64,000 nt of DNA from Rosellinia necatrix (lineage: Eukaryota; Ascomycota; Sordariomycetes; Xylariales; Xylariaceae): contig JAGYVD010000007.1 of NCBI GenBank assembly GCA_021209875.1, positions 3,534,001-3,598,000 of the forward strand, in the 5' to 3' direction. The position numbers and the translations under genes were made by a program. This document shows positions 35,688-46,646 of the stretch, piece by piece; position 1 is the stretch's first letter, and each line of letters starts with the position of its first letter. The notes below the pieces were generated by a model. The model had not been told where the DNA came from. It made no database searches and saw only the letters and a list, made by a program, of their open reading frames with translations.

Positions 35688-36199
35688 CGCTCTTCACCTC
35701 GGCATTCCCGGCCGCTTCGTGCGCCTCTCCCATGGCGCGAGCCCACAGGCGGCCGACGGCGGTCTCGACCCCTTCGCGGACCTCGGTCCAGTCCTTGGCC
35801 TGGGCCCAGCGCACGGCGCCCTCGACCTCGGCGTTCCAGCGGTCCTTGGCGGCCTCGGCGAAGTGGGCGCGCTCGGCGGCGGCGCGCTCGGCGCGCGAGG
35901 GCGGGAACACGGGCGGCAGCGGGTCGACGACGCCCGAGAGGAGGTAGGTCTGCTGGCGGAGGACGGCGGCCTGCTGCTGGCGGCTGCGTTGGTGCGCGAG
36001 CAGGGTGAGGTACGCTACGCCGAGGGTGAGGGTCACGCCCCCCGGTCTACCGGACGGCGGCGGATCGTCATCCCCCCCCGGTCAGCTGTTTCATCCCGGC
36101 AAAGGCGGAGGATATATATATATATATATTTATATATATAAATTTATATTTATATACATTGGCGGGGGAAAGACATACGAAGCCCGTTGTGAAGCCCAT
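35308..36199 (-). CDS. MIC12: MICOS complex subunit MIC12 (AIM5/FMP51 family); apparent one-base frameshift
   Basis: MIC12 is a small inner-membrane subunit of the MICOS complex that shapes mitochondrial cristae junctions. Exon 1 (36179-36199) encodes only MGFTTGF; a 132-nt intron (36047-36178, GTATGT...TAG) precedes exon 2 (35308-36046), which should read TGGVTLTLGVAYLTLLAHQR, the family N-terminus with its single membrane span. The six-G run at 36038-36043 throws the frame off by one; five would be in frame, giving 252 aa. RAHFAEAAKDRWNAEVEGAV, RWAQAKDWTEVREGVETAVG and the C-terminal LEQTVEEVLAARY match the family. A Ser/Asn tract in the middle is coded by an AGC/AAC repeat. Divergent from bL17m, 551 bp apart, so the two mitochondrial genes may share a promoter. 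Confidence 0.9.
35643..35692. repeat. (CTG/TTG)n repeat coding the Ser/Asn tract of MIC12
   Basis: Trinucleotide repeat of CTG and TTG units on plus, read as AGC/AAC (Ser/Asn) on the coding strand. Confidence 0.9.
36112..36152. repeat. (TA)n-rich tract in the MIC12 intron
   Basis: TATATA runs with TTTATA/AAATTT interruptions, lying wholly inside the 132-nt intron, which explains its larger size. Confidence 0.85.
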
Positions 36200-36750
36200 G
36201 GTTTGGTTGGTTGTTCTGTAAGGTTGTTTGTTCTGTGATGGGCGCGCTCGAGGGCGCGGGTGCCGAGGTCAACCAATTGGCTTCGTGGGATGGAGGAGGC
36301 ACTCTAGAGAGAGAGAGAGAGAGGAGGAGTCGGGTAGGTATGCTGCTGGATTGACGTGTCGGCGACGGAATAAACGCTGCCTGGAGCGACGAGGTTTCTA
36401 TTGCCGCGTTTCTGGATTTGGGTGGAGGAAGTCGAGCGTGGGCGTTGGATGACGAAAGGCTTTAGGCGAAGTGGCTGCTCAGAGCTCCACTTAGCCAACC
36501 AAATGCCAAGACTATCAGAAGAAACAAGGGACATGGGTGTACTAGGCACTAACCTGAACTGGACTAGTTGCATAATAATTATCGATAGATACTTGTTGTA
36601 CAAACAACGACATCTACCATCTACCATCTACCCAACCAACTTTGACTTATTGAGCGTCGACAACCTCCGCCTCTCAAACCCGGTCACTCCCTCCACCCCC
36701 CCACCATTCTTTGCCGACCCAAGCACTCCGACCGACTCGAAAGCGAGACG
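36200..36750. promoter_or_regulatory. Shared upstream region of MIC12 and bL17m
   Basis: 551 bp separate the two divergent start codons. It contains an (AG)n run at about 36306-36325 and ends with a C/A-rich leader before bL17m. No defined binding site stands out. Shared control is inferred from the arrangement only. Confidence 0.5.
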
Positions 36751-37595
36751 ATGGCGGGAGGCCTCGTCAAATACCGCCATCTAAGCCGAAACTCGGCGCA
36801 CCGACAAGCTCTGCTGCGCAACCTGGTCACATCCCTCGTGAAGCACGAAGCCATCCACACCACCTGGCCCAAGGCGAAGGAGGCCCAGCGTCTCGCCGAG
36901 AAGCTGATCACCCTGGCGAAGCGGAATAACGAGACGAGCAGGCGGAAGGCCACCAGCATATTATTCGTACGTGGACTTTTTTCGCCATACCTCGAGATCC
37001 TTTCCAGCCGGAGAAGAAGACGTTATGATAAATCATATATACCAAAGATGATTGGCATGCACGAGGAAAAAGAAGCAAGAGGACAAGAGAAGAAATTAAA
37101 AAGCTAACACCATATTTTTTTAATTTCTTTTTTAAAAAAAAAATATAGACCCCGCACGACCTACTACCCAAGCTCTTCGGAGAGCTGCGGAAGCGGTACG
37201 AGGAGCGGCCGGGCGGGTACACGCGGGTGCTGCGGACGGCGCCCAAGTCGACGTACGACCAGGGGGCGTCGGCGATCCTCGAGTTCGTCGACGGGCCCAA
37301 GGACATGCGGTTCGCGATGACGGCCGCCGCCGTGGCCCGCGACCGCGCCCTCGGCCGCGCCTCCAACGACCTGACGCTCAAGAACCGCTCCAAGGTCACC
37401 CGCTACCGCGCCGACGGCGACAAGGCCTTCGACGTCATGGTCCGGAAGATCGCCAGGCTCGACCTCGCCGGCGTCGGCGCCGGGGGCGCCGTCAGGGCTG
37501 CTGCTGCTGCTACTACTACTACTGCTGCTGCTGCTAAGGGCACGCCGGCCGCTGAGAAGCCCGCCGCCGGCTCATGGGTCACGGTGGTGGAGTAG
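36751..37595 (+). CDS. MRPL8: Mitochondrial large-subunit ribosomal protein bL17m (yeast Mrpl8)
   Basis: Component of the mitochondrial 54S subunit. Exons 36751-36966 and 37149-37595, intron 182 nt (GTACGT...TAG) with a poly-T/poly-A end; 220 aa in frame. The N-terminus [20 protein letters not shown], followed by [20 protein letters not shown] and [17 protein letters not shown], is the bL17 core; it begins directly with the bacterial-type start and has no obvious separate presequence, as in other fungal bL17m. After the splice, [20 protein letters not shown] and GGYTRVLRT complete the domain. The last 60 residues form a fungal extension with Ala/Thr runs. Codons in exon 2 are strikingly GC-rich. 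Confidence 0.95.
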
Positions 37596-38194
37596 AAAGG
37601 CCTCGGCGTTGGAAGAAGTTGGAGATCAGGCTGAGAGGGATGGTGGTGGTGGTGGGCTCTACCGCGACGCCGTGGAGGAGGCGAGTACGCTTCGTATCAG
37701 AAGTGCCAGGGACCACGTGTGATACGAGGCAAGGCCAATGGAGATAGATATCTATCTACCTGCATACACTCCCAGATCAGCTCTTCAGAGTATGGATCTA
37801 CTTTGTACGAAGGAAAAAAAAAAAAAAAACATTGTACATTATTGGGAAAGGGACGCTGAGCATCGGCGTCTCATATATAGAACATATATCGCCGCCATCA
37901 CAAGCCCTCCTGGAGTGAGTGCGACAACACGAGAATGATAGACGATGATGATGATGATGATGATGATGAACGATGATTGAGGATCTTCATTTGCAAATTT
38001 TTTTTTTTTTTCCCACAGTATTTGAAAGAGTATATAGGGAATATGGAACACCGAAATAATCTAGTTGGTATCTTGAAATACATGGTATATCAAACTTCGT
38101 CCTGCCTGAACAACAACCTACCTACCTACCCACCCATTCATTAGCCCCCCACATTCTTGAGGCGGACGTCATCGCCGGACCGGACCGTACCGAA
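37596..38194. other. Intergenic, convergent 3' ends of bL17m and UTP25
   Basis: About 600 bp of 3' UTRs. Holds an A run near 37815, a (GAT)n repeat at 37943-37970, a T run near 38000 and a CCTACC tract near 38120. No gene. Confidence 0.6.
37943..37970. repeat. (GAT)n microsatellite
   Basis: About nine GAT units in non-coding 3' DNA of bL17m/UTP25. Confidence 0.9.
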
Positions 38195-40549
38195 CTAGAC
38201 GAAATCGAAGGTATCGCCGCGGTCGCGGATCATCTTGGCGACGCGCCGGGAGCCGACGATGCGCTCGAGGCGCAGGACGTCGTAGCGGGAGAAGAGGACG
38301 CGGACGGCGCCGCGGCCGGGGCCGAGGAGGGCGTCGCGCTCGGCGCGGGCGAGGAAGCCGCCGGCGACCTCGCGGTAGAAGAGGGGGTTGTCGGGCGGGG
38401 CGTACATGACGACGCGGCGGACGCCGGCGAGGAGGTAGCGGCGGAAGTGGTGGGCGCGCTCGGTGTAGAGGAGGACGCGGTGGCGGCCGGACAGGAAGTG
38501 GGAGCGCGCGCGCGACGCCTCGCGCACGCCCGCGTACTCCGACACGGCGCCGAACGAGAGGCCCTCGACCGCCGGCGCCGTCGAGAAGTAGTTGCGCACG
38601 CGCACGAAGTCCAGGTACGACGGGATGAAGATCAGCGTGCCGCCCGCGTTGGCGGCGTCCCCGCTGCTGCTGTTGTTGCTGCTGCTGCCGCTTTTGCTGC
38701 GGCGAGTACCGCTACCGCCGACGCCGATGCCGGCGAGCTTGAGGAGGGACGGGACGACGGCGCTCGTGAAGTACGCGAACCGCGCGTCCGGCTCGTCCGC
38801 GACCGAGGGCGGCGCCTCGAAGCGCGAGAACGTCTGCTTCACCCGGACGGCGGCGCCGAGGTCCTGGATCGCGCCGGCGTACTCGGGCTGCACGCGGGCG
38901 CGGCCGGCCCAGTTCGCGCCCCGGCGGTGGAGCTCGGCCAGCTCGGGCGTGTTGAAGGCCGAGAGGACGACAGTCTGGCGGAAGTGGGCGGCGTGGCCCT
39001 CGAGGTACCACTCGCGGACGCGGCTGAAGTCGCAGCCGTGGGCGTCGAGGGGCTGGCGGTTGAGGTGGTCGAAGATGTGCTCGACGTGCTCCCAGTTCTG
39101 GTTGAGCAGGGCGTCGGCGTGGTCGACGAGGACGAGCTCGACGGAGCTCAGGAAGTCGAAGTCGACCTTCCGCTTGTCGCCCTCGGACCCCATGGCCATG
39201 CGCAGGCCCAGCGGGCTCGCGAGCAGGATGTCGCTGTTGTAGAACTGCGCGAAGTACTTGACCGTCTTGCGCGTGAACTTGACCCCGATCCGGAACATGT
39301 CGTCGTCGTTGCCCTCGAACAGCTCCCGGAAGTCGGCCGGCTTGTCTGCCGAGAACTTGGCCTCCCGGTCCACGTACGACTCGTCAAACCGCTTGCGGTT
39401 CTCCTGCTGGTCCGGCTCGCAGGCCGCGCAGATGGCCTCCACCGCCTTCGCCGCCGCCTCGCGCGTCGGGAGGATCATGAGGACCTTGGGTCGCGTGAAC
39501 CCTTGGTCTCGCGGCTCGAAGTTGGTGGCCTCGCCTTCTTTCGCGAGCCTCGCATTGTTCTTGATTACTCGATCTCGTGTCCTGCACGTGATTAGCTCGG
39601 TGCTCGGCATCGATCGACGGGAGGCATGTTATGCTCACTTGAAAATATGATTTACAGCATGAAGACAAGCCATCCGTCTCAGACTCTCGGAATTGCTGGG
39701 GCTCCGGCCGCAAAACAAGAGGTCTTGATACCCAAACATTATCGGATATAAAACTTGTTCAAGTTTGTCGAAGGAGGGCGGCAGCTTATTTGTAGTCTCG
39801 ATAAGTCTTTGCTTGAGTTTCAAATTAGAGGGTCCTGTGAATATTGTAGGTGGTTGATTTATCTGGTCCGGATCTTGACCAGGGATGCTCCTGAAAATCC
39901 TCCATCCATTCTTTTCTTGTTGCTGAGGTGTATAGGCGTTAGATTGTATCCCCTTTAGTCGCTTGTCGTATACGGCACTATCAGGGTTGACGAAGTGGGT
40001 TTCAAAGGGATCTGCGTCATCGGGCACGTCGTCATCGCCGTCGTCTCCCTCCAGTTCTATATCGTCGCCCGGTTCTTCCTCCGGCTCCTCAACCAGATCC
40101 ACATCACGTCCTTCCCCATCAGAAACTTCATCATCCTCTTTCTGGGTAGCTGATGACACTTCTTTTTTGGATTGGTGGTCCAGTTTTCTCTTCTTGGCAC
40201 TTGGAGCTGCACTGGAAGCTGAGTCTTTTGCCAGGCTCTGCATGAGAGCTATATATGGTTGTGTTGTCGCTGGAACATCCTCAACATCTGACACCGAAGA
40301 TTCACTCTCATCTCCAACATCTGACGGGGGTGTTTCCTCAGCATTTTCACTTCCTGATTCCCTGTTGAAGTGTAAGAGTCAATTCTGCTGCGTAGAAGTA
40401 AGATGTACTTACTCTACAGCGTCAAGCCTCGTGGTGTTGAATTTCTGTGCGCCCCCAAAGCTTCTTTTCGCATTCCCTCTTCCGGACTTGCCTCCTCGGC
40501 CTCTTATAGAAGATCCACGACGGCTTGAAAATTTGCCCCGGGGTGGCAT
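38195..40549 (-). CDS. UTP25: U3 snoRNA-associated protein 25 (UTP25), SSU processome
   Basis: Nucleolar pseudo-helicase needed for early pre-rRNA cleavage in the small-subunit processome. Exons 40413-40549, 39639-40361, 38195-39581; introns of 51 and 57 nt (GTAAGT...CAG; GTGAGC...CAG), all in frame, 748 aa. N-terminus: basic RG-rich ([15 protein letters not shown]), then a long Asp/Glu-rich region. Family body: [69 protein letters not shown] and the closing [23 protein letters not shown] stands where true helicases have DEAD, and no Walker A is present, as usual for UTP25. A Ser/Asn-rich insert near residue 590 is low complexity. Base composition changes abruptly near intron 2: exon 3 is extremely GC-rich, exons 1-2 are not. 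Divergent from eIF3f. Confidence 0.95.
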
Positions 40550-41238
40550 GCTGCTCCCTTCAACAGCCCGAATAAGACCGTTAAAACAATCAAAATATCG
40601 GAAAAGGAAAACTTCAGTTTAAGTATGGATGGATTGCGCAAGCTTGCAGTGTGTTTCATTTATATTGACGGTATGTATAAGTTGAATAGAAAGAGAGAAA
40701 GAAAAAAAAAAACATATGTAATCTAGGTTGAGCCACAAAGGGTGATGAAGCTTAAGCCACAGATAGATCTGCGACCTCACGCTGTGACCTGCCTGCACCG
40801 TGCAGTACCTACCTAGGTAGGTACCTCGACACCTAGACTAGACGTTAATACTACTACTACTGGGTAGGTACCTTGCAAGATATAAGTCTAACTAGTATAG
40901 GCTAGTATACCCATTATCTTAGCGCGATCTCCCTATCATCCATTGTTCCCCTCCAAATCGCTTTGGCACCAAGGTAATGCACCGCAGCCCCACCAATCCC
41001 ACAAGAATTGCAAAAATTCAAGGCGACGCAGGAAGCGACGAGTGAGTGATCCATCTATCAACCTAGGAAGGCGGGAACTCTATTCTTGTACTCTACCTAG
41101 TCTCAGCTCTTCTTCTCCTGGCCCTCCTTCGCCCACCTGCCCGTCTCGTCCTATCCTGTCTTGTTGCGTCCTTTCGAGATCCTCACCACACCACACAACC
41201 GGGCATTCTCGTCGCCGCCCTTGCACCCGTCGCCCATC
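40550..41238. promoter_or_regulatory. Shared upstream region of UTP25 and eIF3f
   Basis: 689 bp between two divergent start codons, one for ribosome biogenesis and one for translation initiation. Contains a perfect 20-bp palindrome at 40805-40824 and an A run near 40705; the eIF3f side (41090-41230) is strongly CT-rich. Co-regulation is inferred. Confidence 0.5.
40805..40824. repeat. Perfect 20-bp palindrome GTACCTACCTAGGTAGGTAC
   Basis: Identical on both strands, centred on CCTAGG; the cleanest copy of the dispersed ACCT/AGGT element, placed in the UTP25-eIF3f promoter. Confidence 0.9.
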
Positions 41239-42441
41239 ATGGCAACAACGGATTCTAGCCCGTTTCTTCACCTGGCACGGCCCCTCGCGCCGTCGTCCTT
41301 CAACTTCCAAAACAACCTTGCCCCGCTCACCGTTAATATCCAGCCTCAAGTATGTCCTCCCTTGTTTGGCTCTTTGTCGCCCTTTTTATATCAAGCTGGG
41401 ACGCCTCGGCCGTGTGCATGTCAACTAACCCTGCACCCCCCCTTCCTTTAGTCCATCCTCTCTATCCTCGACCATGCCGTACGCCGCGATGCCCCCGCGA
41501 CGCCAACAACCTCATCGCGCGTCATCGGTGCCCTAATAGGTACCCGGTCCGACGATGGAAGCGAGGTATCCGTCGTCTCGTCTTTCGCCATCCCGCACAC
41601 CGAGAACGAAGATCAAGTCGAGGTGGATGTTGAGTATCAGAAGAACATGTTATCGCTTCACCTCAAAGCCAACCCCCGCGAGGCACTGCTTGGTTGGTAC
41701 ACGACGTCGCCTGAACTGAACAGCTTCAGCGCTCTCATCCAAAACTTCTTCGCTTCTCCCGAGACCGGCACCTTCCCCCACCCTGCCGTCCACCTCACTG
41801 TCTCGACAGAGCCCGGTACCGATGTCCAACTGCGCGCCTATATCTCGTCGCCCGTAGCCGTCAACGCCGATCGCGCCGCCGAGAGCTGCCTTTTCATCCA
41901 AGTGCCCCATAAACTCGCATACAATGACGCTGAGCGATCGGCGCTCGACCTAATCTCCAGCGCCAAGGACAATGAGGCACGCACCGTTCCTGTTGGCTCC
42001 GACGTCGAGTCATTGGTACGTAACCTAGAGAACACGCTGGTCCTCCTGGATCGCGTGTCAGAGTTCGTGAGCGCTATTGTAGACGAGGAACAAGAGCCAA
42101 ACAATGCTTTGGGCCAATTCCTCATGGGCGCATTAGCCCTGGCGCCCAAAGTCGACCCCGTACAAATCGAGGCCGACTTCAACAACCACATTCAAGACGT
42201 CCTTATGGTCAGCTACCTAGCCAACAGCATCCGCACGCAGATTGATTTAAGTCAGCGTCTCGCTACGGCTGTTCTCTCTAATGATACTGGAGAGGCCAAG
42301 GATGGTGAAAAGGGGGAGAGAGGTGAGCGCGGTGAGCGCGGTGGCCGTGGAGGCAAGCGAGGTGGTCGTGGAGGTGGCCGGGGCGGCGGACAACAGCGAG
42401 AGCCAAGGGAACCAAGGGAACCGAGAGAACCCGCCGAATGA
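41239..42441 (+). CDS. EIF3F: Translation initiation factor eIF3 subunit F
   Basis: MPN-domain subunit of eIF3. Exons 41239-41349 and 41452-42441; 102-nt intron (GTATGT...TTTAG), 366 aa. The N-terminal Ser/Ala/Pro segment is followed by the MPN core ([60 protein letters not shown]) and the C-terminal helical part ([40 protein letters not shown]). The JAMM zinc motif is absent, as in all eIF3f, so it is structural, not a protease. The last 45 residues form an RG/RGG tail ending in three REP repeats, suggesting RNA contact (inference). The start is the first ATG after a CT-rich leader. Confidence 0.95.
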
Positions 42442-44006
42442 ACAGCCAACCTCACTCAACGGGTTGGAGAAGACTATGGACACGCGAGACCATATATATG
42501 ATGCAGCCATAATGAGGGCTGCCCCTATGAACGGGGCGTTGTATTTCAGTCTTAGCAGTGCCATCTAAGAGTTAAACCGCCTCCTGGGAGGGATGGTTTC
42601 AAGCTCAGGCAGGAAGTAGAATAGGCCGGTCCAGCCAAATATGGCACGAGTTACGGGGAGGACATGTCCAACACTTCCCCTAGGGGACATGTTACCTGTT
42701 TAGGCGTTCCATCTGGTTTGGCAAAACTACCACTTATTTTAGACAGGATGTTCCTCGAACAAAATAAAACGATATATGTGAAATCCTATGACCTCAGTAG
42801 GTGTTTAATGGGGCTGCTCGTTTGACACGCGCCGACGGGCTTATTCGGTGTATGTGTGCTGCTAGTAATAGCTCGAAATTTAAGACTAGGATTGAATGGA
42901 GCCGTATTGAGATTCAATTTGTTTAGCATATCACAGATGCCGTGAAAGATAGACCACTTCAAAGGCAGCCCTCGGGCTAAGGGGCCAAGTAGCGCGAGAG
43001 AGAGTAGGCATGGTGGTTGAAGAAAATCCAGATCAGAAGCGGCGATATGCTATGTCATACGTATATAGATAGCCTCGTTTACCCAGCGAGAGTAGGTAGG
43101 GCTGCGCACAACCGTTGAGAGCACAGACTTAACTATTTACCATATGATATATTTGAAAGAATCGTGCATGCTGCGACGCCAACTAGGCTTCTTTTCAGGA
43201 TAAAAGCTTTTTGTCGTGGCCTCGTGTCATTTTGTGCGCTGTCTGCTAATCAACAATGTTGGATTGGAAACCATTTATTTGCCTCTGCTGCCTCGGGCAA
43301 ACCATGATGGCACACATGAGTTTGCTTGGGTATCGACAAACACGTTGAAGCTTGGCCGCGAAGCCATAGTTTTCCCATGGCTTGTTACGACAGGAGTGTA
43401 GGGGAGAAGCTTTTTTCATTATTATGCACCATTCTTTAGCAAAATAATTGCTATGTGCGGCGAACCTATTCTGCGGCTGTAGCGTAGTATACTAACAAGA
43501 GTGGTATCTTCGCCTGCGAGCCCGCCTCGTAGTAGTCTAGAAAAGTGATCAGGCAAAATATTCTAGCTCTCGTTCGCTCTCGCTTTTTGCTAGTCGTTCT
43601 AGTACCGTCTTATCCCTAAACCCACGCGTATACAGCCCTGCTCATAACGTTGTGGGAAAGGAAATTGCCCCCTTGACAGCTCCGTCGGCTTTGATCAATC
43701 GGACAGAAGCAGACAGCGGGGGATGAACTACGCCCCGTTTTGGATTGCCAAGACGATGACCAACTTAGATAACAGAAAACAAGTTCGATCGTCAAATACT
43801 CCCTCTCGCCCAGAACTCCCGCCAATGATATATGCATGTTGCAATGGCAAAGCCACCCTTCCCGATGTACGTGCGCCCATGGTGATCATCAATCTTTATG
43901 GTATACCTTTTATCCATTCATTCTTAAAGTGGTATTGCCTCCCCCTCGAAATATGAAACACCACTAAATGCCTTCTTCTCGTGAACTACAAATGCTGGGC
44001 CTGCAC
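42442..44006. other. Intergenic, convergent 3' ends
   Basis: About 1.6 kb between eIF3f and the R3H-SUZ gene. Several short open frames of random composition; no repeat or RNA gene recognised. Confidence 0.5.
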
Positions 44007-46646
44007 CTAGATGCTGGTTGGCGGTTTTTGTGGGAGCGTAGCGGGATTACCGTAATTAGGGAGATGACTAAACGTTTGACCCAGTCCTGCTGATGGTCCC
44101 TGAGGCGGAAGCCCGGTCTTGTTGGGCATCTGTGGGAGGTGTGCCGGTGGGTGCTGTGGAATATGCTGAGGTGTGTGATATGCTGGAAGGGAGTTGTTCG
44201 AGCTCTGACGGCTCATGCCATACCCCGGACCCCCCATGTAAGGCTGAGGTGGGGCCGGTGAAGCGTACCCGGCATAACCCAGGTGTGGTGAACCAACTTG
44301 TGGACTACCATGGGGCGGCGCGGTCATGTTATAAGGGCCTATCGGTGGTTGGACAGGGCTCATTCCGTTGCCGGGTACGAAGGACTGTGTCTTTGGGTTG
44401 AAAGCATGGCGATTATAGCTTCCAGGGATGGGATGCTGGCTTTTAGGGTCATGCGGGTTCGCGTGGGCCGGGAGTTGTCCATAGGCGTAGGGAATACCCA
44501 ATGGTCCAGTGTTTCCCTGAGGCTGTGTTTGCGGCCCCCGACTCTGATACGAGGTAGGTGGAGGGGCTTGGTTGAAGCTAGGTTGCCAAGGTGGTTGAGG
44601 TGCAGGTTGGGCAGGGGGTCCAAAACCACCTCCCATCGATCCGTTAGAAGATGGGTATCGGGATGGCAGGGTTTGGGCTTGAGGTGGATACTATGACATG
44701 GTCAGTATGTATGCGAGATAAAGGGGGCCGGGGTTACTTGCAGCTGTGACATTGCTATACTGGGTATACCCGTTGTTTGGTATCATGGTAGGATACCCCG
44801 GTGGTGGGGTTTGGTAAGAGATCTGGTACTGGTACGGTTGAAGTGGTTGACCATTGTACTGCATACCCGCGGGGATGAAATGAGGTGACCACTCCATCTG
44901 GGGTTGAGGAGCGAAGTATTTGATGTACTGCGAGCGTGAATCAAAGCTTTCCGAGTCGTCCCGACGTTGCTTGCCCGTCTTCCCTCTCTTTCCAAGACTG
45001 GACTTGTCTTTAGCTGATACAGAACTGGCGCGGGAGACTCCATTTGCCTCGTCATTATCTGTGAATTAGTTAGTGGATGTCCGAGCGTAGGGTATCTAGT
45101 ATCTAACCTGGCCCCGATTCCGCTGGTTTTTCTGAGCTATTGCCAAAGATTCTCTCTCTCGCTATCTTATAAGCTTCTTCGCGTTCCTCCCGAGTCATTC
45201 TGGTCTCGGTTAGTGCCTCCGACTTCACATGTGCAAGTCTGTGGTTTTTCTGCTTACTTTTCTTTTGCAAGAGCCGTTTTGTCTTTGCCGTCACTACCGA
45301 CCTCAGACGTGGCTTTGGATGCACTTGTGCTAACTTGACCGGAGCCACCATCCTCACCACGCCGCATAATCTTCTTTGGTAAAACTGCTGGTGGTGGAGT
45401 CTTTGGGTTTTCATCCGCATTGGTTTCTATGATGCTTGCTAGCGATGCAGGTACTCGGCAGAAGGGGGTTCTGAAAATGCGAACGGAGCCTTGAACCGCT
45501 TCAAAGGAATGTGTCATATGGTAATAGTCAGCGAGCTTATGGGTTAACATTCGGCAAAACGAATTGTTTGGTGGAAGGTCCATATAAGGTTCTCTGAGAT
45601 CTCATATCAGCGGCGCGCTCTGTGGGATAGGCATCTCAAGGAACACAACTTACTTCGACGACAGTACAAAATTGATCACATCTTGCTCTAGTCTTAGTAG
45701 GAAAAGCCGGTCCTTTGGAGACCTCATAGCCTCCAATAGCTTCTCATCGGGATTCTTGCCGTATATCGAATTGAAAGCATCACCGGACGGCGGCACACCA
45801 CCAAGAACTTGTGGTTGCTCAGGAGGCGGCGGCTGTTGGCTTGAAGTTCCGCTTTGTGGGGTAGCTAGACCAGGATCCTGAGCCTCAGAGAGCACCGGGA
45901 TGGGTCTTTTTTCTGGCATATCACCAAGCCTTAGGCGATGGATGCGCGCGTTCTCGGAACCCATCCTAGAGGTTGCAAGCAAAGAACTCCTTACAGAGAA
46001 GGCCTCGTCGTCCTCTGCAGCCGCCTTGACACTTGCGCTATCGTCTGGTCGAAGAGACTCCTTCTCATCCAGAGCGAAAGTAGTCCCAGAGGTGATGCTC
46101 TTCCCGTCTAGGCTGGGGGCCTTGGCACCCATCTCCGAGTTAGAATCCGCGCGTTGCGAGACGTCATCCGACAAAGAAGCTCCATTCTCGTTCTTCGCCT
46201 GCGACTCTACTACCAAAGGCGATGAGCCATTTACGACTAAGCTTGGCGTAGATGTGGTACCGATATTAGCGAACGGTCCATTTATATTCTTGGCTCCATT
46301 TTTACCAGGAGCCTGGTCGCTATGCACTACGCTCCCAGATGCCCCCTCGACAGAGACTGAAGGGGCCTGAGCGGGCGCTGTGACACTTGTCGGCATTACC
46401 GCAGGGGTTATAGCAGTGGCCGATGTCTGCGCGCGACGATCTATAGCTGGAACAGCAACTCGGGGTATGGGTACGGGATGAATACTCTCTTTAGGATGAG
46501 AGGCAACGACCTAGTGGTAGGATTAGTAACGGTATAAGGGAAGGTATGCTTCGCGAAACGCGCGGCCGGTGAGGTTTGCAGGAGGAACGCACCTTTGCGA
46601 AGGACAACCTCTTAGGAGGAGCCGAAGCGGCCGGTATAGTAGCCAT
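44007..46646 (-). CDS. R3H-SUZ domain RNA-binding protein
   Basis: Cytoplasmic RNA/ssDNA-binding protein of the R3H + SUZ class (relatives: yeast Rbs1, animal R3HDM/encore). Six exons: 46593-46646, 45654-46510, 45258-45593, 45108-45199, 44738-45058, 44007-44677; introns 82, 60, 58, 49 and about 60 nt; about 776 aa. R3H domain about residues 285-360: LLRLEQDVINFVLSS joined to KEPYMDLPPNNSFCRMLTH, with the RxxxH of CRMLTHKLADYYHM. SUZ about 416-440 (MTREEREEAYKIARERIFG), whose splice uses a clear CACTAAC branch site. The N-terminus (about 280 residues) is Ser/Pro/Ala-rich; the C-terminal third is Pro/Gln/Tyr/Gly-rich and probably disordered. The last intron is ambiguous: GT donor at 44737 with an AAG acceptor (44678), or a GC donor with the TAG acceptor at 44691; both keep the frame. 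Confidence 0.9.

Noticed and set aside
38447..39595. 382-codon plus-strand ORF opposite UTP25
   Set aside because: It mirrors the GC-rich third exon of UTP25; composition is Val/Arg/Glu-rich shadow sequence without homology.
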